From positions 124,001 through 188,000 of the forward strand of contig JALGSU010000008.1 in the NCBI GenBank assembly GCA_029821735.1: a DNA stretch of 64,000 nt, given 5' to 3'. The notes under the pieces were generated by a model. It worked only from the letters and a program-made list of their open reading frames with translations, ran no database searches and was not told the DNA's origin. This document shows positions 16,963 through 24,956 of the stretch, in pieces. Source of the DNA: Candidatus Zipacnadia bacterium (GTDB taxonomy: Bacteria > Armatimonadota > Zipacnadia > Zipacnadales > UBA5352). The first letter of the stretch is position 1, and the number at the start of each line of letters is the position of its first letter. Both the position numbers and the translations under genes were made by a program.

Positions 16963-18855
16963 ATGGACACCACTGAAGGCCTGAACGCGGCCAGTTGGCG
17001 TGACATCTCGTGGGACGCTGAAACCCGCCGACCGGTCGCCATGGATTGCCGAGCTGACCCGGCGCAAGCCACGGTGCGCCAGGCCATGCACCTGAGGCTC
17101 GAATACACTCCGACCGGCTTCGACCTGCCTGCCGGATCTGAGATTGGGATCGAGGTCCCGCGCATCTGGAAGAAGCACCTCGGGATGGCATTCCGCGAAC
17201 TGCACGCTGAGTTCGACACCGACGATGAGCGGCATCCCGGCGGCAGCTTCTGCCTCGTCACCGCCAGAGCGCCTGAGGACAGTGACGCGGTATGCGAGCA
17301 ACAGCTGGTGAGCGTCGGCTTCGAGTTCCTGATCCACGTCGTCATCGCAGAGGGCACGCTGCGCGCCGGCGAGACACTCACGGTCCACCTCGCTGACCCG
17401 ATAGGCCCCGCCTGCGAGGCCCCGAAATCAGCACAGGCCCACCCGTTCCGCACACTCGTGCGGCCGGCCGGGCAGGAGCACTTCCAGGAGGTAACTGAGC
17501 CGCCGGTCGTGCACACGGTGGGCGGCCCGGCGGCGAAGCTTCGGCTGCGCTGCCCAGCGATCGTGGAGAGTGAGGCGGAGTTCAAGGCCAAGCTCTGCGC
17601 TCTGGACGACGTGGGGGAGAACGCGGCGGCGGATTACCAGGGCATCGTCTACGTCTGGCGCCCCGGCGCCGAGCGCGATGCAGGCATGCTCGCGCCACTC
17701 ACATCCGAACAGCGCCTCTCACACGTGCCGCTCAAGCGCAATGCCGACCGTTTCGACCAGTTCACCGCCCACGATGAATTCGCTGGCATCGCCGGATTGG
17801 GCAACCCCATCGGCACTCCCGAAGACTTCGACGGTTGGCGAATCTTCTTTGGTGACATCCATTGCCACAGTCGGCCCTGCGATGCCTTTGGCACTATGCG
17901 CGAGACCTACGACTATGGCCAATGGGTCTCGGGGCTCGACTTCTGCACCGTCTCTCACCAGCAGCTTTCTCCCGGTCACTCGTTCTCCAGAGACGACTGG
18001 GACGAGTATCTCGCAATCAATGATGAGTATGACAAGTCCGACGACTTCGCCACCGCGATAGGCGCCGAGGTATACTGCGACGCCGCCCATCGGATCGTAT
18101 ACTTCCCATCCACTGAGGAGGCCCGCAAGTTCCCCGTCGCCCGCTCCTGGGCTGAGACGCAACACCCCACTCCCGAACAGATGTGGGAGCAGCTCGAGGA
18201 CATCGAGGCCATGACGGTGCCTCATCACACGCGCTTCATCTGGCCGCCCGACTGGTCTCGACCGATCGACCCACGCGAGCGCTGCGTCGAGATATGCTCC
18301 CGCTGGGGCATCAGCGAGGAGGGCGGCCCATATTCGGTTCAGGCGGCTCTGGCAATGGGCCATCGGCTCGGATTTGTCGGCGGCACCGACAACCACCTCG
18401 GCCAGCCAGGCAACGGGTGTTTTGGCGTGAGCGACGGCATCGGCATCACCGGCGCTCTGGCCGACGAACTCACGCGCGAAGCACTCTACGAAGCGATGTG
18501 GGACCGACGCTGCTACGCAACTGACGGAGAACCCATGCTGCTCTACTTCTCGCTGGCAGGCGAGCCCATGGGGAGCGAAGTCGGCGGCTGGCAGGGCGAA
18601 CGTGTCTTCACTGTTGTCGCCGCCGGCACGCAGCAGCTCCACAGCGTCGAGTTGCTCTGCAACAACACGGTCATCGCGCACGCCGAGCCCGGCGCACGCA
18701 CATTCACCGGCGAACTCTCCGACGACCGCGCGATGGACGACATCATGCTTGATCCGCACTTCGACGGCGAAGACCAGTTCTGCTTCTACTACGTGCGCGC
18801 GCGACAGGCAGACGGTGCAATGGCGTGGGCATCACCGATCTGGCTGACGCCATAG
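16963..18855 (+). CDS. DUF3604-like PHP-type metal-dependent protein
   Basis: 630 residues, no signal peptide. An N-terminal beta-rich region (1-260) is followed by a PHP-like domain with FFGDIHCHSRPCDAFGT (metal His pair), DFCTVSHQQL, TVPHHTRF and FVGGTDNHLGQPG. These are the metal sites of the DUF3604/PHP phosphoesterase group. The C-terminal ~120 residues are again beta-rich. The biochemical role is unknown; proteins of this type often accompany glycan-degradation genes. GAGGAGG eight bases upstream supports ATG 16963. It lies between the ADP-ribosylglycohydrolase and an amidohydrolase in one apparent operon. Confidence 0.82.
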   Translation: MDTTEGLNAASWRDISWDAETRRPVAMDCRADPAQATVRQAMHLRLEYTPTGFDLPAGSEIGIEVPRIWKKHLGMAFRELHAEFDTDDERHPGGSFCLVTARAPEDSDAVCEQQLVSVGFEFLIHVVIAEGTLRAGETLTVHLADPIGPACEAPKSAQAHPFRTLVRPAGQEHFQEVTEPPVVHTVGGPAAKLRLRCPAIVESEAEFKAKLCALDDVGENAAADYQGIVYVWRPGAERDAGMLAPLTSEQRLSHVPLKRNADRFDQFTAHDEFAGIAGLGNPIGTPEDFDGWRIFFGDIHCHSRPCDAFGTMRETYDYGQWVSGLDFCTVSHQQLSPGHSFSRDDWDEYLAINDEYDKSDDFATAIGAEVYCDAAHRIVYFPSTEEARKFPVARSWAETQHPTPEQMWEQLEDIEAMTVPHHTRFIWPPDWSRPIDPRERCVEICSRWGISEEGGPYSVQAALAMGHRLGFVGGTDNHLGQPGNGCFGVSDGIGITGALADELTREALYEAMWDRRCYATDGEPMLLYFSLAGEPMGSEVGGWQGERVFTVVAAGTQQLHSVELLCNNTVIAHAEPGARTFTGELSDDRAMDDIMLDPHFDGEDQFCFYYVRARQADGAMAWASPIWLTP

Positions 18856-18892
18856 TAACAGCGCACAATGCGCTGAAGAGGAAGTGATTGCA

Positions 18893-20125
18893 GTGGGCGA
18901 TCTCAAGCAACGACTCATCGAAGCGATGGGGGAGATGCCTGTCATCGACGCTCATGAGCATCTGCCTCCCGAGAAGCTCCGCGTGGCCCGGGATGTCGAC
19001 GTGTTCACGCTCTTCGGTCACTACACGCAGACTGACCTTGAGTCTGCGGGCATGACCCAGGAGCAGTATGACTGGCTCCAGGAGCCGGACCAGCCGCTGA
19101 CAGAACGCTGGGAAGTCTTCGAGCCGTTTTACCAGCGGATCAAGTACACCTCGTACGCGCGGGCGGCACGTCTCGCGGCACAGAAGTTCTATGGCGCCGA
19201 CATCGGCCCGGACAGCTACGTGGACATCACCGAGCAGATGAAAGCGGGCAACACCCGGGGCATCTACAAGCGCGTCATGCGCGATACATGCAACATCCAA
19301 GTCGCACTTACCCAGATCGGCCGAGTGCCCGAATCCAACACCGACCTGCTTGTCCCGATCCTGCCGATCGGCCATCTTACGGGCAGTGGCGAGTCGGGAG
19401 CGATGCTTCACAACGCAGCCGAGGTCGGCGTCGAACTCAGCAGTCTCGCTGACTGCGACACCGCCATAGTGGCGCGCATCGCAAACTACAAGAAGCAGGG
19501 CGTCGTCGGCTTCAAGATGACTTCCGCAGACCTGCCGGAAGCCGCGCCGGATGCTGCGGCCATGGCGTTCGACAAGGCGCTCTGCGGCGAGGACTACGAC
19601 CAGGCAGCACTCAACACATACCTCATGCACCGCGCGCTGGACCTGATCGGTGAAGCCGGACTCGTGGTAGCGGTCCACTGCGGCATCATCTGGAACAACT
19701 GGAACAACTTCTACGATCTTCACCCCAAGCACATGATTCCGGTCGCACTGGCCCATCGCAACACTCGCTTCGACCTCTACCACGGGGGCATCCCCTGGAC
19801 CGGCGACACCGGCGTCATGGCCAAGGAACTGCCCAACGTCTGGCTCAACATGTGCTGGTGCCACGTCATCTCCCAGCAGATGAGCATCCGGGCGCTCGAC
19901 GAGTGGCTGGACCTGGTGCCCGTCAACAAGATCATCGGCTTCGGCGGCGACTACCACTATCCCGTCGAGAAGATCTACGGGCATCTGGTCATGGCGCGCG
20001 AGGACATCGCGACTGTACTTGCGCGGCGCGTGGGTGCCGGTCTGATCAACTACGGCGAGGCTCTCGAGCTCGCGCGAATGATGTTCTTCGACAACCCGCG
20101 CGATCTCTACGGGTTGAGCGTCTAG
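18893..20125 (+). CDS. amidohydrolase superfamily protein (uronate-isomerase-like)
   Basis: About 410 residues, TIM-barrel metal enzyme. The N-terminal metal motif is VIDAHEHLPP; further ligands are visible in LVVAVHCG, FDLYHGGIPW and IIGFGGDYHY (C-terminal Asp). The order resembles amidohydrolases related to uronate isomerase and amidohydrolase_2 proteins. GAGG ends nine to ten bases before GTG 18893, whereas GTG 18884 would directly abut it, so I prefer 18893. The gene ends the 15-20 kb operon and is followed by a hairpin. Confidence 0.8.
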   Translation: MGDLKQRLIEAMGEMPVIDAHEHLPPEKLRVARDVDVFTLFGHYTQTDLESAGMTQEQYDWLQEPDQPLTERWEVFEPFYQRIKYTSYARAARLAAQKFYGADIGPDSYVDITEQMKAGNTRGIYKRVMRDTCNIQVALTQIGRVPESNTDLLVPILPIGHLTGSGESGAMLHNAAEVGVELSSLADCDTAIVARIANYKKQGVVGFKMTSADLPEAAPDAAAMAFDKALCGEDYDQAALNTYLMHRALDLIGEAGLVVAVHCGIIWNNWNNFYDLHPKHMIPVALAHRNTRFDLYHGGIPWTGDTGVMAKELPNVWLNMCWCHVISQQMSIRALDEWLDLVPVNKIIGFGGDYHYPVEKIYGHLVMAREDIATVLARRVGAGLINYGEALELARMMFFDNPRDLYGLSV

Positions 20126-20168
20126 GGCGGAGTTAACCACACCTTAACTTAGTGTTGGGTTGGCGCAT

Positions 20169-20197
20169 CCCCTCCCGGGTAATAATACCGGGAGGGG
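20169..20197 (+). terminator. hairpin after the amidohydrolase gene
   Basis: Perfect 10-bp stem (20169-20178 with 20188-20197) and a 9-base AT-rich loop, 43 bases after the stop at 20125. The downstream bases include ATTT but not a strong T tract. Confidence 0.45.
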
Positions 20198-20226
20198 AAC
20201 ACATTTCCGTACAGAGTAGGTGAGCG

Positions 20227-20310
20227 ATGCGCAGGAGCGGTTTCACACTTATCGAGTTGTTAGTCGTGATAGCGATAATTGCGATTCTGGCGGCCATTCT
20301 CTTTTCAGCA
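20227..20310 (+). pseudogene. truncated type IV prepilin (pseudopilin) gene remnant
   Basis: Only the prepilin leader and hydrophobic helix remain: MRRSGFTLIELLVVIAIIAI and a few more residues. This is the classic type II secretion/type IV pilin signature with cleavage before Phe and Glu at +5. After about residue 26 the frame no longer resembles a pilin, and a perfect hairpin follows at 20321. The frame stays open to 20553 but overlaps the next gene by 113 bases. AGGTGA lies just upstream of the ATG. I read it as a gene whose body was deleted; a tiny functional peptide is less likely. Confidence 0.65.
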
Positions 20311-20320
20311 GCGACTGTCA

Positions 20321-20351
20321 ACGGAGCCCGGTGCCAACACCCGGGCTCCGT
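20321..20351 (+). terminator. strong hairpin after the prepilin remnant
   Basis: Positions 20321-20331 and 20341-20351 form a perfect 11-bp GC-rich stem with a 9-base loop. The following bases TCTGTGT are only moderately T-rich. It may be the original terminator of the pilin gene brought close by the deletion. Confidence 0.5.
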
Positions 20352-20440
20352 CTGTGTACGGCAGGATTCGCAGGCTGATGTGCCGAACGTGAACCCACTA
20401 CGGAAAGTGACCGCCAACACCGAAGGCGAGGCCCTCAGCA

Positions 20441-21502
20441 ATGGCCCTGACGAATCGAGAGAACTATCTGCGCACCGTCACGATGACCGGCGGCGAGTGG
20501 ATCCCCATGCACGTGAGCATCTCCGGGGCCACCTGGAACCAATTGCGCGATGATCTCGAGGACGTGCTGGTGCACCACCCCTTGTTCTTCCCCAACTTCG
20601 AGAAGGGCCAGCAGAACTGGGAGGAACTCGAGTACCGGGAGCGCCAGCATGCAGCCGCCAACTATGTCGACAGCTACGGGTGTGTGTGGAGTGGCGAGAT
20701 CGATGGCATAACGGGTATCGTCGATGGTCACCCGCTCGCTGATTGGGCAGCGCTCGACGATTACCAGATGCCGGACCCGCGCACGCATACGCCCCTCAAG
20801 CCCGTTGACTGGGAGGCGATCCGTGCTGGCGTTGCCCAGACAAAGCAGGGCGGGGGACTAACCGTAGGTGGCCTCGAGCACGGCTGGCTCTTCCTGCGGC
20901 TCTACTACCTGCGCGGCTTCGAGAACCTCATGATGGACATGGCCACGGAGGACCCACGCCTCGACCGCCTCATCACCATGATCGTCGATTACAGTCGATA
21001 CATCGTCGACCAGTTCGTTGAGATGGGCGTCGACGTTTTCCACTTCCCCGAGGACCTCGGCGCTCAGGATGCCTCGGTCATCGGTCCGAAGGGTTTCGAC
21101 CGCTGGATCGCGCCGGCGTATCATTCACTGATGCAGCCGGTCCGTGACGCTGGCATCCACGTGCACACCCACAGCGACGGTTACATCATGGACATCATCG
21201 ACAACATCCTCGCCTGTGGCGTAAACATCATCAACCTGCAGGACATTGCCAACGGCATCAAGGACATTGAGCGCGAACTCAAGGGCCGCGTCTGCGTGCA
21301 CCTGGACATCGACCGCCAGAGCGTCGTCCCGTTCGGCACCCGACAGGAGATCCACGACCTGATCGAGGAGGAGGTACGGACGCTGGGTTCGCCTGAGGGC
21401 GGGCTCATGACTGTGGTGGGTTTCTACCCGCCAACGCCGGCTGAGAACATCGACGCCGTGCTCAGTGCACTCGCGAAGTTCCAGCGATACTGGTGGGAGT
21501 AA
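20441..21502 (+). CDS. uroporphyrinogen-decarboxylase-like protein (methyltransferase-type)
   Basis: 353 residues, TIM barrel of the URO-D superfamily. Conserved-looking segments are the N-terminal NRENYLRTVTMTGGEWIP, DVFHFPEDLGAQDASVIGP, HVHTHSDGYIMDII and VVGFYPPTPAENIDAVL. The His in HTHSDG is where corrinoid methyltransferases such as MtaA-like proteins carry metal ligands. No other heme-pathway gene is nearby, so it is more likely a methyltransferase-like or unknown enzyme than HemE. It starts at ATG 20441 with a GAGG about ten bases upstream. Confidence 0.8.
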   Translation: MALTNRENYLRTVTMTGGEWIPMHVSISGATWNQLRDDLEDVLVHHPLFFPNFEKGQQNWEELEYRERQHAAANYVDSYGCVWSGEIDGITGIVDGHPLADWAALDDYQMPDPRTHTPLKPVDWEAIRAGVAQTKQGGGLTVGGLEHGWLFLRLYYLRGFENLMMDMATEDPRLDRLITMIVDYSRYIVDQFVEMGVDVFHFPEDLGAQDASVIGPKGFDRWIAPAYHSLMQPVRDAGIHVHTHSDGYIMDIIDNILACGVNIINLQDIANGIKDIERELKGRVCVHLDIDRQSVVPFGTRQEIHDLIEEEVRTLGSPEGGLMTVVGFYPPTPAENIDAVLSALAKFQRYWWE

Positions 21503-21533
21503 GCCCCGGGGCCAGAAAAATCTTCCTCAAGGC

Positions 21534-21562
21534 TTGCGCAATATTACGTATTTATTTATACT
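21534..21562 (+). promoter_or_regulatory. sigma-70-type promoter for the Flp-like pilin gene
   Basis: TTGCGC at 21534-21539 and TATACT at 21557-21562 are 17 bases apart inside an AT-rich island (21535-21565) that contrasts with the GC-rich surroundings. The predicted start leaves an unusually long leader of about 105 bases before the ATG at 21676. Confidence 0.6.
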
Positions 21563-21675
21563 ATCGTAGTTGGACTAAGCCGAACGCTCTGAAGTTGACG
21601 TGAGACGGTCGCCGCACGGGTTAGTACCGCTCCAACCGATCGGCCGGACGCGAGCGTAGAACTGGAGCAAGGCGA

Positions 21676-21903
21676 ATGGACGCTGCGAAAGCAAGCAGGT
21701 GGCGGGGAACCGCATCTCGGCTTGGTTCTCTGTGGCGGGACGAAGATGCCACGACCACGACTGAGTACGCCTTGCTGCTCGGAGTCTTGGTCATCGGTTC
21801 CGTGGTCGCCTTCGGCCAACTGGGTGACAGCGTCGAAAGCGTTGCCGTCCGTGGCACCGACGCGCTCGAGGAGGCGACCGGCATGTCCTGCAGTTGGCGC
21901 TGA
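21676..21903 (+). CDS. Flp/Fap-type IVb pilin
   Basis: 75 residues. The segment DEDATTTTEYALLLGVLVIG matches Flp pilins, which are processed before a hydrophobic helix containing a conserved Glu-Tyr pair and assemble into Tad pili. A 27-residue basic leader is followed by a ~20-residue hydrophobic stretch and a short tail, as in the family. GGAGCAAGG precedes the ATG. No tad/cpa assembly genes are in the window, so it is a lone pilin gene with its own promoter. It converges on the DUF89 pseudogene, 10 bases away. Confidence 0.75.
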   Translation: MDAAKASRWRGTASRLGSLWRDEDATTTTEYALLLGVLVIGSVVAFGQLGDSVESVAVRGTDALEEATGMSCSWR

Positions 21904-21913
21904 CGGACTGCAG

Positions 21914-22648
21914 TCAGCGGTACTGCACGATGATGTCGCCCACCGACGCACCCACTTCGTCCCCGATGCACCAACACTTCGCGATCAGCAGATAGAACCT
22001 GGATCCACTTCGTAACCTCATCAGACGCGTAGGCCGGCGCCGAGTCGTCATCGCCGTTGCTCACTTCGCGCAGATCCAGCCCGGGGATATCGGTCAACCC
22101 TACCATCTCGGCGTCTTCGGCCATCGCGTCATTGATGAAGGGCCCCTTCTTCACCACAGCCGCCAGGCGCTGCATCGGGTGGCGCTCGAGGATGGTCTCC
22201 ACCAGCAGACGGTCAAATACAATCTCCCCGGCGTTGTCACAGAAGATGATCAGCGAGGAGGCCGTCGCGAGGGCTTCGCTGAGGCGCGTGTAATCGTCCA
22301 CCGCGAACTCGACGTTACGGACTCGCTCTATGACAGTGCGACCGCAAGCCGAAGCGAATCGTCAGCCGCCTTGACCTCGTCGCGCAGAGCCGGGTAGAGC
22401 TTGAGCACCGCCTCATTCGACTCGCGCTTGGCCTCGGCATACGGATCCGCAACTCCGGTCATCTCGCGGGCGATGCGGTGCACCGGCAACCCCAGGTCGA
22501 TCGGCGTCGCATCCCAGTCAACGGCGGCGATGTGCTGGGTCGCGGCTCGCAGCACTTCGCGCTGGAGCTCGGGCGAAGCGCCCGCCGTTCGGGCCGCCCG
22601 CAAAGCCTGGTCGAGGAAACATGGCACACAGTCAAGTCGCGTCTTCAT
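21914..22648 (-). pseudogene. DUF89 (damage-control phosphatase-like) pseudogene
   Basis: Three frames on the minus strand together make a DUF89 protein. Frame one (from ATG 22648) gives MKTRLDCVPCFLDQALRAAR through LRLAVALS and then stops near 22334. Frame two continues with RVRNVEFAVDDYTRLSEA, the phosphatase motif FCDNAGEIVFD and VKKGPFINDAM. Frame three resumes near 22000 with RFYLLIAKCWCIGDEVGASV and ends in a stop at 21914-21916. The first break fits loss of about 8 bases coding the Ala-Gly-Asn motif. The second lacks the conserved segment around the GQGN motif. The two lesions make a functional product unlikely. Confidence 0.82.
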
Positions 22649-22689
22649 TGCAGGAACACACGTCCCGTCGTTGTGATATCGCGCATACG

Positions 22690-22724
22690 AAACGCCCGCA
22701 GCGATGAACTCGAGCCTGCGGGCG
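22690..22724 (-). terminator. terminator after the universal stress protein gene
   Basis: On the minus strand CGCCCGCAG (22724-22716) and CTGCGGGCG (22701-22693) form a 9-bp stem with a 14-base loop, followed by TTTCG. It lies about 40 bases past the usp stop. A TATACT -10-like box at 22738-22733 (minus) precedes it, so it could also sit in the leader of the DUF89 pseudogene. Confidence 0.5.
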
Positions 22725-22765
22725 CCTGCACAAGTATACACCTGTTCATGGCCTCAAGCCAGTGC

Positions 22766-23581
22766 CTACCGCCAGCAAAGCACGGGCACTTTCGCCTGCT
22801 CAACAACATCCGGCCAAGCCTCGCCAATGAAGAAGCCCGTGACCGGCCCCTTCGGGGTGGCCCCAATCGCGATCAGGTCCGCGTCACATGCATGGGCCTC
22901 GTCAAAGATCACCCCGGGAGCATCGCCCTCGACTAGATGCACATCCGGCTCGATCCCGCGAACCGTGAGCAGCCGTGCCGCTCGCTGAGTACCCTCAGCA
23001 AGCGCTGAGCCAAGCGGCGCCCCCGTAACCATGCACACCTGCCATTCGCCCATGCGCCCGAAGTCGCCGACCCACTCCACAGCATGCCCGGAGTCCGCGG
23101 TGCCGTCATAGCCGACGACTACGCGACTGATAGGTTTGTATTCCCCCCGCGTCACCAACATCGGCTTGGTCGAGTGCCGCAGGATGCGGCGCGTGGTATT
23201 GCCGACGAGTGCGTTCGGCGAATCGGTCTGGCCATGCGAGCCCACCACCAGCAGGTCGCAGCCCTCCGCCTCACGTGTGAGAATCCGCGCTGGGTCGCCG
23301 ATCAATACATTGCGCATGAAACCCACTTCAGCCACTGAACACGCCTCGGCGCATGCGTCGAGCGCCTCCTCGAACCACCGACTCGTGGCACCGGTCACGA
23401 CCTCTTCGACCTGTGTCTCAGCGCCGGGGTGCTCATCGAAGGCCCCTTCACCGGGCCCCGAGTCGGGTACCACCGCAACCGCATAGACAACTCCATCGCA
23501 AAGCTTCGCCAGGTCCGTCGCGGTCCTGAAGGCCACGCCAGAACCCGCAGAGCCGTCAACGCCGACCATGATCGTCTTCAT
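22766..23581 (-). CDS. universal stress protein with two UspA domains
   Basis: 271 residues made of two tandem UspA folds (about 1-145 and 150-271). The first keeps the nucleotide-binding pattern: VGVDGS near the N-terminus, and DLLVVGSHGQTDSPNALVGN with the G-x2-G-x9-G(S/T/N) type loop. The second has VVGYDGTADSGHAVEW and a C-terminal IGATPKGPVTGFFIG loop that is only partly canonical. Such proteins bind ATP and act in stress survival. ATG 23581 has AAGGAG about twelve bases upstream. It is divergent from the DUF2997-like gene. Confidence 0.9.
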   Translation of the reverse strand: MKTIMVGVDGSAGSGVAFRTATDLAKLCDGVVYAVAVVPDSGPGEGAFDEHPGAETQVEEVVTGATSRWFEEALDACAEACSVAEVGFMRNVLIGDPARILTREAEGCDLLVVGSHGQTDSPNALVGNTTRRILRHSTKPMLVTRGEYKPISRVVVGYDGTADSGHAVEWVGDFGRMGEWQVCMVTGAPLGSALAEGTQRAARLLTVRGIEPDVHLVEGDAPGVIFDEAHACDADLIAIGATPKGPVTGFFIGEAWPDVVEQAKVPVLCWR

Positions 23582-23734
23582 CGAGCGCAATCACTCCTTC
23601 GGAAATCCGGTGACATCTGTATCGAACTTCGCCGCGCCGGGGCCGGAACCCTCTGCTCACGCACAGGCAGGTCCGATGGCTTCACGTGGTGAAGTACCAG
23701 ATGTTCCTACAACGCACCCGGCGAGGTCCTTCCC

Positions 23735-23932
23735 ATGCGCAAAGAGCTTGAGATCATCGTGTCAACTGATGGTGACGTGCAGATCATCACCCACGGCTTC
23801 AAGGGTGAAGAGTGCCTGCAGGCGGTCAAGCCATTTGAGCGCGAAGTCGGCATCGTCAATCGCAGAGAGATGACCAGCGAATACTATGAGCGAGAGCAGA
23901 CCCGAAGCGGGCAGCGCACGCGGCGACGCTGA
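23735..23932 (+). CDS. DUF2997-like small protein
   Basis: 65 residues. The pattern EIIVSTDGDVQIITHGFKGE-C-ltaV...SREMTSEYY resembles DUF2997 proteins (short beta hairpin, then GFKGEEC and a C-terminal E/YY motif), which in cyanobacteria accompany Ycf35/DUF1257. The role is unknown. The C-terminus is very basic. It overlaps the next small ORF by 47 bases in another frame, suggesting tight coupling. I assign the family from pattern memory, so with moderate certainty. Confidence 0.6.
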   Translation: MRKELEIIVSTDGDVQIITHGFKGEECLQAVKPFEREVGIVNRREMTSEYYEREQTRSGQRTRRR

Positions 23933-24101
23933 GGTCATCATCGCGCCTGACGGCAGCGTCATGGTGTTCGATCTTGACGCGCGCCTGCTGCCGATGATCG
24001 AGGCCCTCAGCCCCGACGATCCCCGCACGCGAGCCGCTCGCGCGGCCCTCGAACTCGGCCGCAAATCCTCTTCTTCCGACACCGAATCAACCCCCCAGTA
24101 G
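23886..24101 (+). CDS. small hypothetical protein after the DUF2997-like gene
   Basis: 71 residues. Residues 14-30 (DAEVIIAPDGSVMVFDLD) resemble the strand-turn-strand start of the preceding protein (ELEIIVSTDGDVQIITHG), so the two may share a fold. The rest is helical and ends in a Ser-rich tail. It starts inside the preceding gene and its end overlaps the convergent isomerase gene by 15 bases. The codon pattern looks coding, but with overlaps at both ends I am not certain. Confidence 0.5.
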   Translation: MSESRPEAGSARGDAEVIIAPDGSVMVFDLDARLLPMIEALSPDDPRTRAARAALELGRKSSSSDTESTPQ

Positions 24102-24944
24102 CCAGTTGGATATCTGCAGTGCGTACTCCATGCGGAAGTCCAGTTGCTCGGTCGGCAGACCGCGCTCGCCGGGGATCTCCAGATTGAAGATGCCCTCGTA
24201 GCCAATCTCCGCAAGGGCCGCCATGCCCTCATGCCAGTCGATATTCCCGTAGAATGGCGTCCGGTGCTGGTCGCCGGAGCCGTCGTTGTCAGTGATGTGA
24301 GTGGCGATGAGCCGGTCGCCGCACGCCCGAATGGCCTCGGCCATGCTAAGCCCCTGCAGGTTTCCGTGGCCGGTGTCGTAGCAGATGCCGACATTTTGCC
24401 TGTCTATGTCATCGATGATCTCGTGCAACTCGCTGATCAGCGTCCCGTATCCGCGCATGCCGCGAGCACCGCGGCTGGCGCGTGGGCTGTCGCACATGTT
24501 CTCGATCGCGAGCGAGACACCATGCTCCGCCGCGTGGTCGGCAAAGCGTCGGTATGTCACCATCCGACGCACTCTGTCCGCCTCGAATTCATCCATCGTC
24601 ATCGGACCTGAGCCGCCCGGATGTATGACCGCGGTCTCGATGCCCATCAGCCCCGCGAGCTCAACGTGTCGAGAGACCGTCGCCAGGTCGCGCTCGCGCA
24701 CCTCATCGTCTGCCGAAGCCAGGTTTGCCTGCAGCATCGTGTGCACCTGAGGCATCCGCAGCCCAAGGTCATCAACGACGGAGCGCAGTGCTTCGCACTC
24801 GGCCTCTGGATTCTCAGATTCCTCCATATCGATGATGTGCTCCGTCGACAGTTCCACTGCCGGGAAGCCAACTGCTGCGATCTGGCGAACGGCGTCAGCG
24901 GGGGAGAGTTCCACCAGTATGCTGGTCCAGATTCCTGCGTACAT
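24087..24944 (-). CDS. sugar phosphate isomerase/epimerase
   Basis: 285 residues, AP-endonuclease-2-type TIM barrel. Metal ligands of the family can be picked out: the Glu of VSLAIENMCD, ICYDTGHGN with Asp and His, LIATHITDND with His, and GIFNLEIPGE with the last Glu. It likely isomerises or epimerises a ketose or keto-sugar in the cytoplasm. GGAGG lies six bases before ATG 24944. The upstream gene at 24957-25817 is a clear paralogue 12 bases away. Confidence 0.88.
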   Translation of the reverse strand: MYAGIWTSILVELSPADAVRQIAAVGFPAVELSTEHIIDMEESENPEAECEALRSVVDDLGLRMPQVHTMLQANLASADDEVRERDLATVSRHVELAGLMGIETAVIHPGGSGPMTMDEFEADRVRRMVTYRRFADHAAEHGVSLAIENMCDSPRASRGARGMRGYGTLISELHEIIDDIDRQNVGICYDTGHGNLQGLSMAEAIRACGDRLIATHITDNDGSGDQHRTPFYGNIDWHEGMAALAEIGYEGIFNLEIPGERGLPTEQLDFRMEYALQISNWLLGG

Positions 24945-24956
24945 GCTACGCCTCCA

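Noticed and set aside
18743..20140. 465-codon minus-strand ORF opposite the amidohydrolase gene
   Set aside because: It is the antisense shadow of a clear TIM-barrel gene in GC-rich DNA. The same holds for 851-2023 (-), 28773-30281 (+) and 48086-49432 (-).
20441..21502. True uroporphyrinogen decarboxylase (hemE)
   Set aside because: The N-terminal HemE signature is absent and no heme gene is nearby. The protein fits the URO-D-like methyltransferase branch.
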